A program made the position numbers and the translations under genes. From an uncultured Lachnospiraceae bacterium (GTDB lineage Bacteria; Bacillota; Clostridia; Lachnospirales; Lachnospiraceae), in assembly GCA_902793995.1 (NCBI GenBank), contig CADBFP010000021.1, positions 1 through 32,346 on the forward strand: a stretch of 32,346 nt of DNA, given 5' to 3'. Under the pieces are notes generated by a model. That model was not told where the DNA came from, made no database searches, and was given only the letters and a program-made list of their open reading frames with translations. Shown piece by piece: positions 7,129 through 13,569 of this stretch (position 1 is its first letter; every line of letters starts with the position of its first letter).

Positions 7129-9183
7129 TTAGCCCTCCATCAATGCCCGGGGATGCCGCCGGGAGAGAATGGCGGTATGCCCCCCCAGCGCCAGACTGAT
7201 AAAAACCAGCTGTGCGGCGCCGAAAAGCGCCAGATGCATCCCGTTTAGGGCGCTGGCTTTGTGCATGGCCGTCAGTTTCCCTGCTGCCGCCAGCCGGGCA
7301 GTTTCTTCCATGGTAGGGTCGATACTGGCGATGGAATCCCGCAGGATTCCCTCCTGCGCCAGATGCAGCACCAGCGTCCCGGCTGCCACCCCCAGAAGGA
7401 TCCCCGCCAAGGCAATCACCCAGCCGCCGCCGAAAAGGTAGCCGGAGGTTCTAAGGCTCGTCTCCCCCAGGGAGCGCATGGTGCCTATGTTTTTCTTTTC
7501 ACTGCCCTGGTACATAAGCAGATACAATATCACGAAAATCCCCCAGCCAAAGGCCGAAAGCGCCAGCAAACGCAGCATGGAACTTCGCATGCCGGCCAGA
7601 TTTTTCTGCACGCCTTCAAAGCCCCGTTCCACAGTGAAGAACTGCGTATCATAGTCCGATCTTTCCAGCTGCGCCATAAAGGCATCCATTTTTCCGTTGA
7701 CCAGCTCCACGGTAAGCAGCATGCCGTAAATGTCCCGGCCACCCTCCTCCTGCGGTATTTCTCCGAAGGCTCCGGCTATCTGGGCTTTCTTCGGCATCAG
7801 CAGAGCATTCGGCCCGAAATCATAAGGGCCGTACACCCAGTCGGAAAGCAGTTCATAGGTTCCCACTATGGTAAAAGGCTCCTCGTCTGTTCCGTAGTCC
7901 TGAGAAAGATGCATATAATCTACCGAAGGGTTGTTGTAATAGGCTCCGGGCCACATACCCACATAGTCCTGTCCCATTTCCAGCCGGTCGGCAAAATCCG
8001 GAATAAACTGGGTCAGGGAAATGCGGTCTCCCACCTTCAGATGATTCAAATCCGCCAGCTTCCGGGAAATCATCAGAACTTTGGCTCCTTGTTCGTATTC
8101 TTCTTCCGTAAAGCTGCGGCCGTCTAAAATCCAGGCCCGGTCCGACATAAAAGCATACATGGCTTCCAGCCGTTCCGTACCCACCACCGGCAGGCTGTGC
8201 TGCTGGGCTTCCCAGGCATCCCGGTACTGCCGCCAGATTTCGTGGGGCGTTTCCTCAAAGAAAGCATCCGGATCCCCCTTCCACAGCTGGGCGGCAGGCA
8301 GCGCATAGATCTCGGAAGGTGCAAGAAAGTAGGATGGACCGCCGTAATATAATTTGGCCTCCTTTGGAAGCTTTTTTGACACAACACTCACCTTTTCCTG
8401 GGGCGTTGAAACCAGAATGTCCTCTTCCCGGGTCAGATTGTTCATATACAGGATGTGATCAATATAATCCGTTATTTTATAATCATCCGGTATTTCAAAA
8501 AGATTGTTGCCCGGGTCAAAATAACCCGCCAGCACGTAGGTCTTTCCCTCTTCAAAAAAGGTGACTTTGGTCTTCAAATCCCCCTGAAGCCTAACCTCCC
8601 TGGTGATGCCGTTTTTATCATCGGTCCTAGGGGTCATCAATCTGAACCACTGATTGTTCAACAGGTTCTGATCGGCGCCCACCCGGGTAAACTCCTCCCC
8701 CAGCAGCAAGAACTTCTCTATCTGGAAGAAAATCGAAATATACTCATCTTCGGGCATGACTTCCTTCGGTATTCCAACACATTTCGCCAGCAGCACCGCA
8801 TTCCCATAGGGAATGGGATTGCCTGCGCTTTTATAACGCATATAATGATTCTGCATCTCAATCAGGGGGGAAAGGGATGGGGAATGGGCGGCGCTGACCG
8901 CATGGCTGCGCACGGCCCGGACACCGTCTAAACCCTCCAGAAATGCCTTGTCCTTTTGCGTAAAGAAACGCCCCTCCAATTCCAGTTTGTTGGACCTTTG
9001 GATCAGTCCCTGGTCGGAACGGATGGCCAGGGCAACACTGTTTTTTTCCAATGTCTCGTACAGTTTCTCCGTGGAATACCATAGAGAAAAACCTACTAAA
9101 AGAAAGGCGCTCATCGCTGCACATAACAAAACCCAAAGCGCCGTGGTAAGGGGCTTTCGGAATATCCGTTTACTAATGTCCAT
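7129..9183 (-). CDS. FtsX-like ABC transporter permease with large outer domain (684 aa)
   Basis: A 684-residue membrane protein. An N-terminal helix (about residues 14-35) is followed by roughly 500 residues predicted outside the membrane, then three helices near 541-562, 585-607 and 640-665, which is the FtsX/MacB topology. The C-terminal part carries the family-type NIGTMRSLGE segment after the second helix. The outer domain is much larger than in usual FtsX proteins and I do not recognise its fold. ATG at 9183 has AGGAG 8 bases upstream. It starts 15 bases after the HD gene stop and ends 3 bases before the second permease, so the genes are almost certainly one transcript. Confidence 0.85.
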   Translation of the reverse strand: MDISKRIFRKPLTTALWVLLCAAMSAFLLVGFSLWYSTEKLYETLEKNSVALAIRSDQGLIQRSNKLELEGRFFTQKDKAFLEGLDGVRAVRSHAVSAAHSPSLSPLIEMQNHYMRYKSAGNPIPYGNAVLLAKCVGIPKEVMPEDEYISIFFQIEKFLLLGEEFTRVGADQNLLNNQWFRLMTPRTDDKNGITREVRLQGDLKTKVTFFEEGKTYVLAGYFDPGNNLFEIPDDYKITDYIDHILYMNNLTREEDILVSTPQEKVSVVSKKLPKEAKLYYGGPSYFLAPSEIYALPAAQLWKGDPDAFFEETPHEIWRQYRDAWEAQQHSLPVVGTERLEAMYAFMSDRAWILDGRSFTEEEYEQGAKVLMISRKLADLNHLKVGDRISLTQFIPDFADRLEMGQDYVGMWPGAYYNNPSVDYMHLSQDYGTDEEPFTIVGTYELLSDWVYGPYDFGPNALLMPKKAQIAGAFGEIPQEEGGRDIYGMLLTVELVNGKMDAFMAQLERSDYDTQFFTVERGFEGVQKNLAGMRSSMLRLLALSAFGWGIFVILYLLMYQGSEKKNIGTMRSLGETSLRTSGYLFGGGWVIALAGILLGVAAGTLVLHLAQEGILRDSIASIDPTMEETARLAAAGKLTAMHKASALNGMHLALFGAAQLVFISLALGGHTAILSRRHPRALMEG

Positions 9184-9198
9184 TCATATTTCTCCTGT

Positions 9199-9768
9199 TT
9201 ACTGAGAATTAGGCGGCAGGAGGCCGATTTCAGCAGCATGCTCTTTCATACCTTCAATGCAGATCCGAGCCACATCCTCCAGGCTCATCCCCAGCATTTC
9301 ACAGCCTTTCAGAATCAGATCCCGGTCGCATTTAGCCGCAAACTTCCTGTCCTTGAACTTTTTCATAAAGCTTTTGATTTCCAGATCCGTAATGCCTGCC
9401 GGCCGCATCCGGGCGCAGGCCTGAATGATGCCGGTAAGTTCATCTACCGTGTACAGGCTTTTTTCCATATTGGTTTCCGGCCGGACATCATTGTGCAATT
9501 CATAGCCGTGGCTTAAGATGGCCCGCACATCCGCCGGATCCACCCCGGCCGCCAGAAGGGGCTCCTCCGTATGCGCCAGATGATCCTCCGGGTATTGCTC
9601 ATAATCATAATCGTGCAGCATGCCGATAGCCTGCCAGTGTTCCACATTTTCTCCAAAATACCGCGCCATGGCTCCCATGGCATAGCAGACATTTTTGGCA
9701 TGCAAAAGCAGGTGCTCCTGATGCACCATAGTCTCATTGAGCTCAATGGCTCTCTGTAATGACAGCAT
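9199..9768 (-). CDS. HD-domain phosphohydrolase family protein
   Basis: A 189-residue soluble protein of the small bacterial HD family. Metal-ligand candidates are His23 in HLLLHAKNV, the His52-Asp53 pair in MLHDYDYEQYP, and His87 in AILSHGYE, in the order expected for an HD hydrolase. The C-terminal part (about 100-185) is helical with a charged KSFMKKFKDRKFAAKCDRD stretch. Uncharacterised relatives are annotated as HDIG or hydrolase; the substrate is unknown, probably a nucleotide or phosphoester. The start at 9768 has an AAAGGA site. It is first in the minus-strand operon that continues with the two permeases and ATPase, although a functional link is not obvious. Confidence 0.85.
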   Translation of the reverse strand: MLSLQRAIELNETMVHQEHLLLHAKNVCYAMGAMARYFGENVEHWQAIGMLHDYDYEQYPEDHLAHTEEPLLAAGVDPADVRAILSHGYELHNDVRPETNMEKSLYTVDELTGIIQACARMRPAGITDLEIKSFMKKFKDRKFAAKCDRDLILKGCEMLGMSLEDVARICIEGMKEHAAEIGLLPPNSQ

Positions 9769-9852
9769 AGTAATTCCTTTCGATGTCTATGTAGGCTATA
9801 GAATAGCACAGAAGTGCGGAAAGGGCAAGGGCGGGAAAGCAGGGCTTGCGGC

Positions 9853-9876
9853 CGTAGGGGCGATTATCAATCGCCC
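9853..9876 (+). repeat. REP-like palindrome, copy 2
   Basis: CGTAG followed by GGGCGATT-ATC-AATCGCCC, a perfect 8-bp stem with a 3-base loop. It lies in the 200-base gap between the HD gene and the accessory cassettes; nothing else coding is seen in that gap. Confidence 0.8.
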
Positions 9877-9968
9877 TGGGCCTATAAGTTGCAGGAGACT
9901 ACCCGTTAGCAGAAGAGACATGGGGAATCTTGGAGACCGCCTCTTTTTTTTAAAAGTTTAGTCAAAGT

Positions 9969-10211
9969 TTAGTTGAAAAAGAAAAAACCGTTGCAGTACA
10001 ACGGCTTTAAGTATGGAGCATAGGGGGATCGCGACGCTGCCCGCAGGGCAGCTAGTCCTTTAGGGAATGGGAGCTTAAAATTGATTTCCCAATAGCCTCC
10101 ATTTTTCCCGTCAATGCGGTTCAGGATACCTTCTGCCGTCAGCTTCTTGGTGTGGTATTTTATGCCATTGACGCTTATCTCTTTACTCTCCGCAAGTTCC
10201 TCTTTGGTCAT
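9969..10211 (-). CDS. Small winged-helix protein, C-terminus built from the displaced tRNA end
   Basis: An 80-residue ORF. Residues 1-46 look like a winged helix-turn-helix: EELAESKEISVNGIKYHTK, KLTAEGILNRIDGKNGGYWEI. This resembles the C-terminal wHTH of AlbA/RecG-like regulators and Fic proteins, so it may be a fragment of a longer ancestor. From about residue 50 the frame reads through the cassette end, then through the copy of the tRNA-Ala 3' end (10013-10031) and the terminator hairpin, giving the odd tail PYAPYLKPLYCNGFFFFN. Its ATG overlaps the rhuM stop by 4 bases (ATGA), suggesting coupled translation. Whether the protein is stable is unknown. It may be the remaining part of a third operon member truncated at the att site. 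Confidence 0.55.
   Translation of the reverse strand: MTKEELAESKEISVNGIKYHTKKLTAEGILNRIDGKNGGYWEINFKLPFPKGLAALRAASRSPYAPYLKPLYCNGFFFFN
9982..10004 (-). terminator. Terminator beyond the displaced tRNA-Ala 3' end
   Basis: On the minus strand CCGTTG-TACTG-CAACGG is followed by six T: a classic rho-independent terminator. It lies 8 bases beyond the 10013-10031 tRNA fragment, at the distance expected for the original terminator of tRNA-Ala before anything was inserted. It now would end the rhuM transcript. Confidence 0.75.
10013..10031 (-). other. Outer attachment site remnant: 19-bp copy of the tRNA-Ala 3' end
   Basis: ATGGAGCATAGGGGGATCG is identical to the 3' end of the tRNA-Ala gene at 14517-14535. 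Its position next to a terminator suggests it is the original tRNA 3' end, pushed 4.5 kb away by insertion of the two cassettes. It marks the left boundary of the accessory region. The cassette end just inside carries a GCTGCCC-GCA-GGGCAGC hairpin (10036-10052). Confidence 0.8.
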
Positions 10212-11230
10212 TCCTCTTCCCCTGTGCTTGCAAGAAGACGGTCGAAATCGCTTTGATATGTCCGATCTTGTAATACACAGTATTTTTCAAATTCACTTTC
10301 GGTAAAGGCTTTTGCAATAGCTGCGGTCACGCGCCCTTTGTCGTGCAATACCTCTTCTTCGTTAAACTGGAGGAAAGCATCAAGTCGGGCGACCCAATCG
10401 CGCATATACATGATATTTCCTCGTCGGGCCTGACGTTCAGCGTAATCAAGATACATCGTAACAATCTCGTTGAGACTCGTCATCTCGGATTCACTTAGAT
10501 AGTTCTTTGCCACAATAACATCGGTTTTGCGAATCCTGCCCTTCGGGGCATTTTTCCATGTGGTCAGTCCCATATTGGGCTTTGTACTGTCTGCCCTCTC
10601 ATAGATAATCTCTGCCGCAGTGTGCTGCGTGATTGCATAATGCAATTTGTTTTGAACAGTTGCGAAAAACTCTTTTGTAATCGGACTGTCCACATCATAA
10701 TCAGCACTGCACTGAGCATAAATATCCGTTATTTTTTGGTAGAAACGCCGTTCGCTGGAGCGGATATCACGAATACGCTCAAGCTGTTCTTCAAAATAGT
10801 CTTTTCCGAAATAGTACTCTGGCTCTCTCAAGCGCTCGTCGTCCATGACATAACCCTTAATTATGAATTCCTTCAATACTCTGTTTGCCCAAATACGGAA
10901 CATTGTTGCCTTTTTTGAGTTTACACGGTATCCCACGGCGATTATCGCATCCAGATTATAGTAATTTGTCGTATAGACCTTTCCGTCAGCCGCAGTTGTT
11001 TCCATTTTGGAAACAACTGAATCCTCTGCTAATTCTCCGGAGAAAAAGATATTCTTCAAATGTTTGGATATAGCTGCTTTTTGAACTTCAAAGAGTTCAG
11101 CCATCTTGGCCTGTGTCAGCCAAAGATTTTCCTGATACAGCATTATTTCAACTCTGATGTCGCCGTTATCGGTTTTATAAAACAGAATCTCTCGTGTTTC
11201 ATAGGGAGTTATCGCCATGGTCTTATCCAT
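10208..11230 (-). CDS. RhuM-family protein
   Basis: A 340-residue soluble protein of the RhuM ('virulence protein RhuM') family, common on mobile elements and of unproven function. The N-terminal third has the family segment REILFYKTDNGDIRVEIML, a helix-turn-helix-like LWLTQAKMAELFEVQKAAIS and the YYNLDAIIAVGYRVNSKKA motif; the central part has PEYYFGKDYFEEQLERIRDI and TVQNKLHYAITQHTAAEII. Length is normal for the family. The frame is open to 11335, but ATG at 11230 follows AAGGAGG with 9-base spacing and begins the conserved sequence. The upstream part of the frame is out-of-frame remnant of an AbiEi tail. It lies downstream of an AbiEi-like gene and overlaps the winged-helix ORF by 4 bases. 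It is positioned like an AbiEii toxin, which suggests but does not prove a toxin or defence role. Confidence 0.85.
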   Translation of the reverse strand: MDKTMAITPYETREILFYKTDNGDIRVEIMLYQENLWLTQAKMAELFEVQKAAISKHLKNIFFSGELAEDSVVSKMETTAADGKVYTTNYYNLDAIIAVGYRVNSKKATMFRIWANRVLKEFIIKGYVMDDERLREPEYYFGKDYFEEQLERIRDIRSSERRFYQKITDIYAQCSADYDVDSPITKEFFATVQNKLHYAITQHTAAEIIYERADSTKPNMGLTTWKNAPKGRIRKTDVIVAKNYLSESEMTSLNEIVTMYLDYAERQARRGNIMYMRDWVARLDAFLQFNEEEVLHDKGRVTAAIAKAFTESEFEKYCVLQDRTYQSDFDRLLASTGEEE

Positions 11231-11339
11231 TATCTTCATCCTCCTTAATGTTTGTATTCCCGCTGAGATAATCCCGTATTGTTTTCTCGATTCCCCTGCG
11301 CCGGGCATAGCGGAACATCTTTGCCTGATCTGCATTCAC
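11223..11339 (-). pseudogene. Remnant of an AbiEi C-terminal tail between abiEi and rhuM
   Basis: In the frame starting at GTG 11339 the DNA encodes 38 residues, VNADQAKMFRYARRRGIEK then TIRDYLSGNTNI, almost identical to the last 34 residues of the AbiEi-type protein at 13566-14300 (NINQAKMFRYARRRGIEK and onward). The DNA match runs from 11247 to about 11323 against 13587 to about 13663. Its TAA stop overlaps the rhuM ATG, just as the complete copy's stop overlaps the abiEii ATG. It looks like a recombination scar: the end of a second abiEi gene brought in together with the junction to the following gene. It could still be translated and act as a coupler for rhuM. Confidence 0.75.
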
Positions 11340-11917
11340 GATACAAGCACCTCCAGATATGTCCTTACCACCTTTTCACAACGCAGTTTTTTTGCATAGG
11401 CGTACAGCCTGTCGACCTGCCTATCTTTTCGTTTCAGGTAATTCCTGAGTACCTCGGAAGTTTCTTCAATTCCAATCTTGTTTCTGTAATAGATGATATC
11501 GACCACGGTTTTTTCGATATCGAATATGTGGAAACTGTTCCCGCCATCCTTGATCTCTGTGGCACCGATATCCATCCGAACAGCATCAAAATAGAAGACC
11601 TTGATTCGGGGCCATTTGGGCAGCGTATTCACCTTTTTCTTCCGCTCAATGGCTACATCCACAGTATCTGGAAGGAAGTTGGTGAGCCCATAATACCGGG
11701 CTGCGCTCATCAGACAAATGACGCCGTCAGGCACATAAGCTTCTGCACTGAAGAAATCATTCTCGTCACCCTTATAGATAAGATTCTCATAGGTGCTGCG
11801 ATTCACCCGGGCAAGGAGACCGGCCTTTTCAAGCTGTCCGATCCTATAGTAGGAATAGCCCATATTTTTCAGTTCTGCGGTCGTGATAAACTTCTTGTTT
11901 TCAGCGATTGCGTTCAC
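11336..11917 (-). CDS. AbiEi-like antitoxin/regulator of the RhuM cassette
   Basis: A 193-residue protein of the AbiEi antitoxin superfamily. An N-terminal winged helix (FITTAELKNMGYSYYRIGQL, residues about 10-45) is followed by the AbiEi core with GVICLMSAARYYGLTN, VDVAIERKKK and FHIFDIEKTVVDIIYYRNKIG. Family members bind promoter inverted repeats and repress their operon, and partner with an AbiEii nucleotidyltransferase toxin. Here no AbiEii follows; the next complete gene is rhuM. The frame is open to 11965, but GTG at 11917 follows GGAGGTG with 6-base spacing and fits homologues better. Two palindromes lie upstream of its -35 box. It ends normally, so the AbiEi remnant after it is a separate piece of DNA from a different AbiEi type. 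Confidence 0.85.
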   Translation of the reverse strand: MNAIAENKKFITTAELKNMGYSYYRIGQLEKAGLLARVNRSTYENLIYKGDENDFFSAEAYVPDGVICLMSAARYYGLTNFLPDTVDVAIERKKKVNTLPKWPRIKVFYFDAVRMDIGATEIKDGGNSFHIFDIEKTVVDIIYYRNKIGIEETSEVLRNYLKRKDRQVDRLYAYAKKLRCEKVVRTYLEVLVS

Positions 11918-11936
11918 ATGAATCACCTCCGTCAAT

Positions 11937-11965
11937 ACTATATAACAAACATGACAGAATTTCAA
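11937..11965 (-). promoter_or_regulatory. Promoter of the AbiEi-like/RhuM operon
   Basis: Minus strand TTGAAA (11965-11960), 17 bases, TATAGT (11942-11937), about 20 bases before the GTG start at 11917. The leader would be short. The first palindrome begins 2 bases upstream of the -35 box. Confidence 0.7.
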
Positions 11966-11967
11966 CT

Positions 11968-12064
11968 AATTTCGGCAGATATATTTAATAGCCGAAATTT
12001 ATTAAAGGTGACGATTTTTGCAGTCAGTTCATATCGGCAAATCCGTTCAAAATTTGCCGATATG
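11968..12064 (-). promoter_or_regulatory. Two operator-like inverted repeats upstream of the AbiEi-like gene
   Basis: Site 1: AATTTCGGC (11968-11976) and GCCGAAATT (11991-11999), spacer 14. Site 2: CATATCGGCAAAT (12030-12042) and its exact reverse complement (12052-12064), spacer 9. The left arms are related (ATTTCGGCAGAT against ATATCGGCAAAT), so both could be bound by one protein. Studied AbiEi proteins autoregulate through paired inverted repeats, which supports this reading. Confidence 0.65.
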
Positions 12065-12138
12065 TAATTATAAGCTTTTCATCAGCAAATATCTCCTGTA
12101 TTATGTTTTTGGCGGGTTAGTTCCAGTCCAATAGTGAA

Positions 12139-12288
12139 AAATGAATTATCTCGTTGCGCTCGATGTGAAATATTCGGCTGCGCCGAATGTGAAATGAAAT
12201 TCGCCGTCATACGCCATCATTTCATGGGCGAAGCCCATTTCATGCTGCGTAGCAGCCTTTCACGCGCCCCGCAGGGGCGAATTTCATT
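12139..12288. repeat. Array of 3-base-loop hairpins separated by GAAAT/ATTTCA
   Basis: In the non-coding stretch between the two cassettes, a series of short perfect stems with 3-base loops occurs: TTCGGC-TGC-GCCGAA (12173-12187), ATGGGC-GAA-GCCCAT (12224-12238), GCTGC-GTA-GCAGC (12244-12256) and CGCCCC-GCA-GGGGCG (12265-12279), with degraded members at about 12150-12165 and 12200-12215. TGAAAT or ATTTCAT separates most of them. The last unit recurs at 14451-14465 beside the tRNA. No credible gene lies in 12065-12531. Confidence 0.65.
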
Positions 12289-12354
12289 GAAAAGAGCCCG
12301 GATCCATGCAAGCATGAACCTGGGCCCTTTTCATGGAGCATAGGGGGATCGAAC
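12289..12354 (-). other. Middle attachment site: hairpin plus 30-bp copy of the tRNA-Ala 3' end
   Basis: Bases 12325-12354 are identical to 14509-14538, covering the last 21 bases of tRNA-Ala and 9 bases beyond. A GAAAAG...CTTTTC hairpin (12289-12332) overlaps it, matching in position the terminator beside the intact tRNA. This marks the junction between the outer (RhuM) and inner (AbiE) cassettes. Confidence 0.85.
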
Positions 12355-12430
12355 GGGAACATATGTTTGGGTTAGATTGCAAAAACCATTGAAACAACAA
12401 GAGAAAGGAGAGTTCCGGCGATTCCATTTG

Positions 12431-12462
12431 AAAAAAGTGGGTAACTCGGGAAGGTAACCCAC
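12431..12462 (-). terminator. Terminator of the abiEi-abiEii operon
   Basis: On the minus strand GTGGGTTAC, a short loop, and GTTACCCAC (one mismatch in the 9-bp stem) are followed by six T. It lies about 70 bases after the abiEii stop, inside the att-bounded cassette. The rest of the 177-base gap holds nothing I recognise. Confidence 0.7.
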
Positions 12463-12531
12463 CTCCATACTATTATTGTCAAAGTGCCTTTAGCATTGGC
12501 TCTTTCGGACTTATAGACTTATAGCCTCGTA

Positions 12532-13569
12532 CTATTTCAGATTTCTTGTGCCTTCCACAAGACAGGCATAGGCTTCCGGACGCTGTTTACGAATGTATGC
12601 AAGTTTTTTGTATGCATCACCTTCCAGCCGGGCGGAAAGATATTCCTGCGGATCATCAATCCGCTTGACAGGATTACCTGACAGCAGACAGGAAGCAAGA
12701 TACATGACCTTGCAGGCCTTCCAAGTCGCATCGTCCGTGTTGTACCCGGGTTGCAAAATATGGTTCTTCAACGATTTGATTCCCCGAAGGTATTCTGTGT
12801 AATCATCCTTTTCAATCGCCCCACGGCTGATAATGCTGACACAGGCCCCTATCGTATCCTGCAGCACATCCTCACGGCTCCAGCTTGCGCCACGGAAGGC
12901 GGTTTCTTCTTTGGCAGCGACAGCATAGGTCTCTGCAAACAAGTCGTAATCTGACAGGTAATCAAAAAGCATGGCCGTATCGTATAGCTGTTTCGCAATT
13001 TCAAGTTCCTTGCCGCTTCCCAGCAGGATACCCGTGGTATGCGGAGCAAAGGCCGTCAGTTTATCGCCAAGGATGCAGTCAGCGGTAGGAATATCCACAG
13101 ACAGGTTTTCTCCAGTAGTCAGAAGAAGCTCATTTTTGATTTCCTTCTGTATTGTCTTCGCATAGGGCAGCTGTGCAAAAACCACATCCAGCAGGATATA
13201 GAACTCTGTTTTTCTTATGGGGGAGAAGTAGGTAAACTTGAAATGCCTTTTTTCTATGCCGTTTCTTCCCTTACGGATATCCTCCTCCTTGTCGAGAAAG
13301 GGAAATATCTTTCCGGCCTTTTCGATATAGTCATCCACATCGGTGCCAGGTTCAACCAAAATGTCAATGTCTGTGGACAACCTGGTCGGTTTATCCATAA
13401 TCAGCATCAAGCTGGTACCGCCCTTGAAACAGAATGGCATACCGACGCTTTTAATGGCCTCCAGGAGACCGAAGGCGTGAAGAGCACGTTCTATAAGGCC
13501 GGGATCGGAAGCATACTTTTTCTGCAACTCCCGGATATAGTCAATTTCATAAATACGTTTATCGATCAT
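12532..13569 (-). CDS. AbiEii/AbiGii-type nucleotidyltransferase toxin
   Basis: A 345-residue nucleotidyltransferase of the AbiEii/AbiGii toxin family (DUF1814-like). The fold's signature is present: CFKGGTSLML at 47-56 and STDIDIL at 65-71, where the Gly-Gly-Ser/Thr and Asp-x-Asp residues bind nucleotide and metal. Further family features are the DCILGDKLTAFAPHTTG segment (about 165-180) and helical C-terminus. Characterised members transfer nucleotides to tRNA or other targets and arrest growth, giving phage abortive infection when the antitoxin is lost. The ATG overlaps the upstream abiEi stop by 4 bases (ATGA), so translation is coupled. The catalytic motifs look intact. It is bounded by the tRNA-Ala att copies. 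Confidence 0.92.
   Translation of the reverse strand: MIDKRIYEIDYIRELQKKYASDPGLIERALHAFGLLEAIKSVGMPFCFKGGTSLMLIMDKPTRLSTDIDILVEPGTDVDDYIEKAGKIFPFLDKEEDIRKGRNGIEKRHFKFTYFSPIRKTEFYILLDVVFAQLPYAKTIQKEIKNELLLTTGENLSVDIPTADCILGDKLTAFAPHTTGILLGSGKELEIAKQLYDTAMLFDYLSDYDLFAETYAVAAKEETAFRGASWSREDVLQDTIGACVSIISRGAIEKDDYTEYLRGIKSLKNHILQPGYNTDDATWKACKVMYLASCLLSGNPVKRIDDPQEYLSARLEGDAYKKLAYIRKQRPEAYACLVEGTRNLK

Noticed and set aside
7261-8127. 288-codon plus-strand open frame
   Set aside because: Antisense to the large FtsX-like permease; no domain and no ribosome site.
10208-11335. Longer start for RhuM at 11335
   Set aside because: The extra 35 residues are the out-of-frame AbiEi tail remnant; the ATG at 11230 has the ribosome site and begins conserved RhuM sequence.
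12139-12288. Possible CRISPR array
   Set aside because: The repeated elements are different hairpins of the same shape, not identical repeats with unique spacers, and no cas gene is present.
12134-12343. 69-codon plus-strand open frame between the cassettes
   Set aside because: It is translated straight through the hairpin array and tRNA fragment; composition is repeat-driven.
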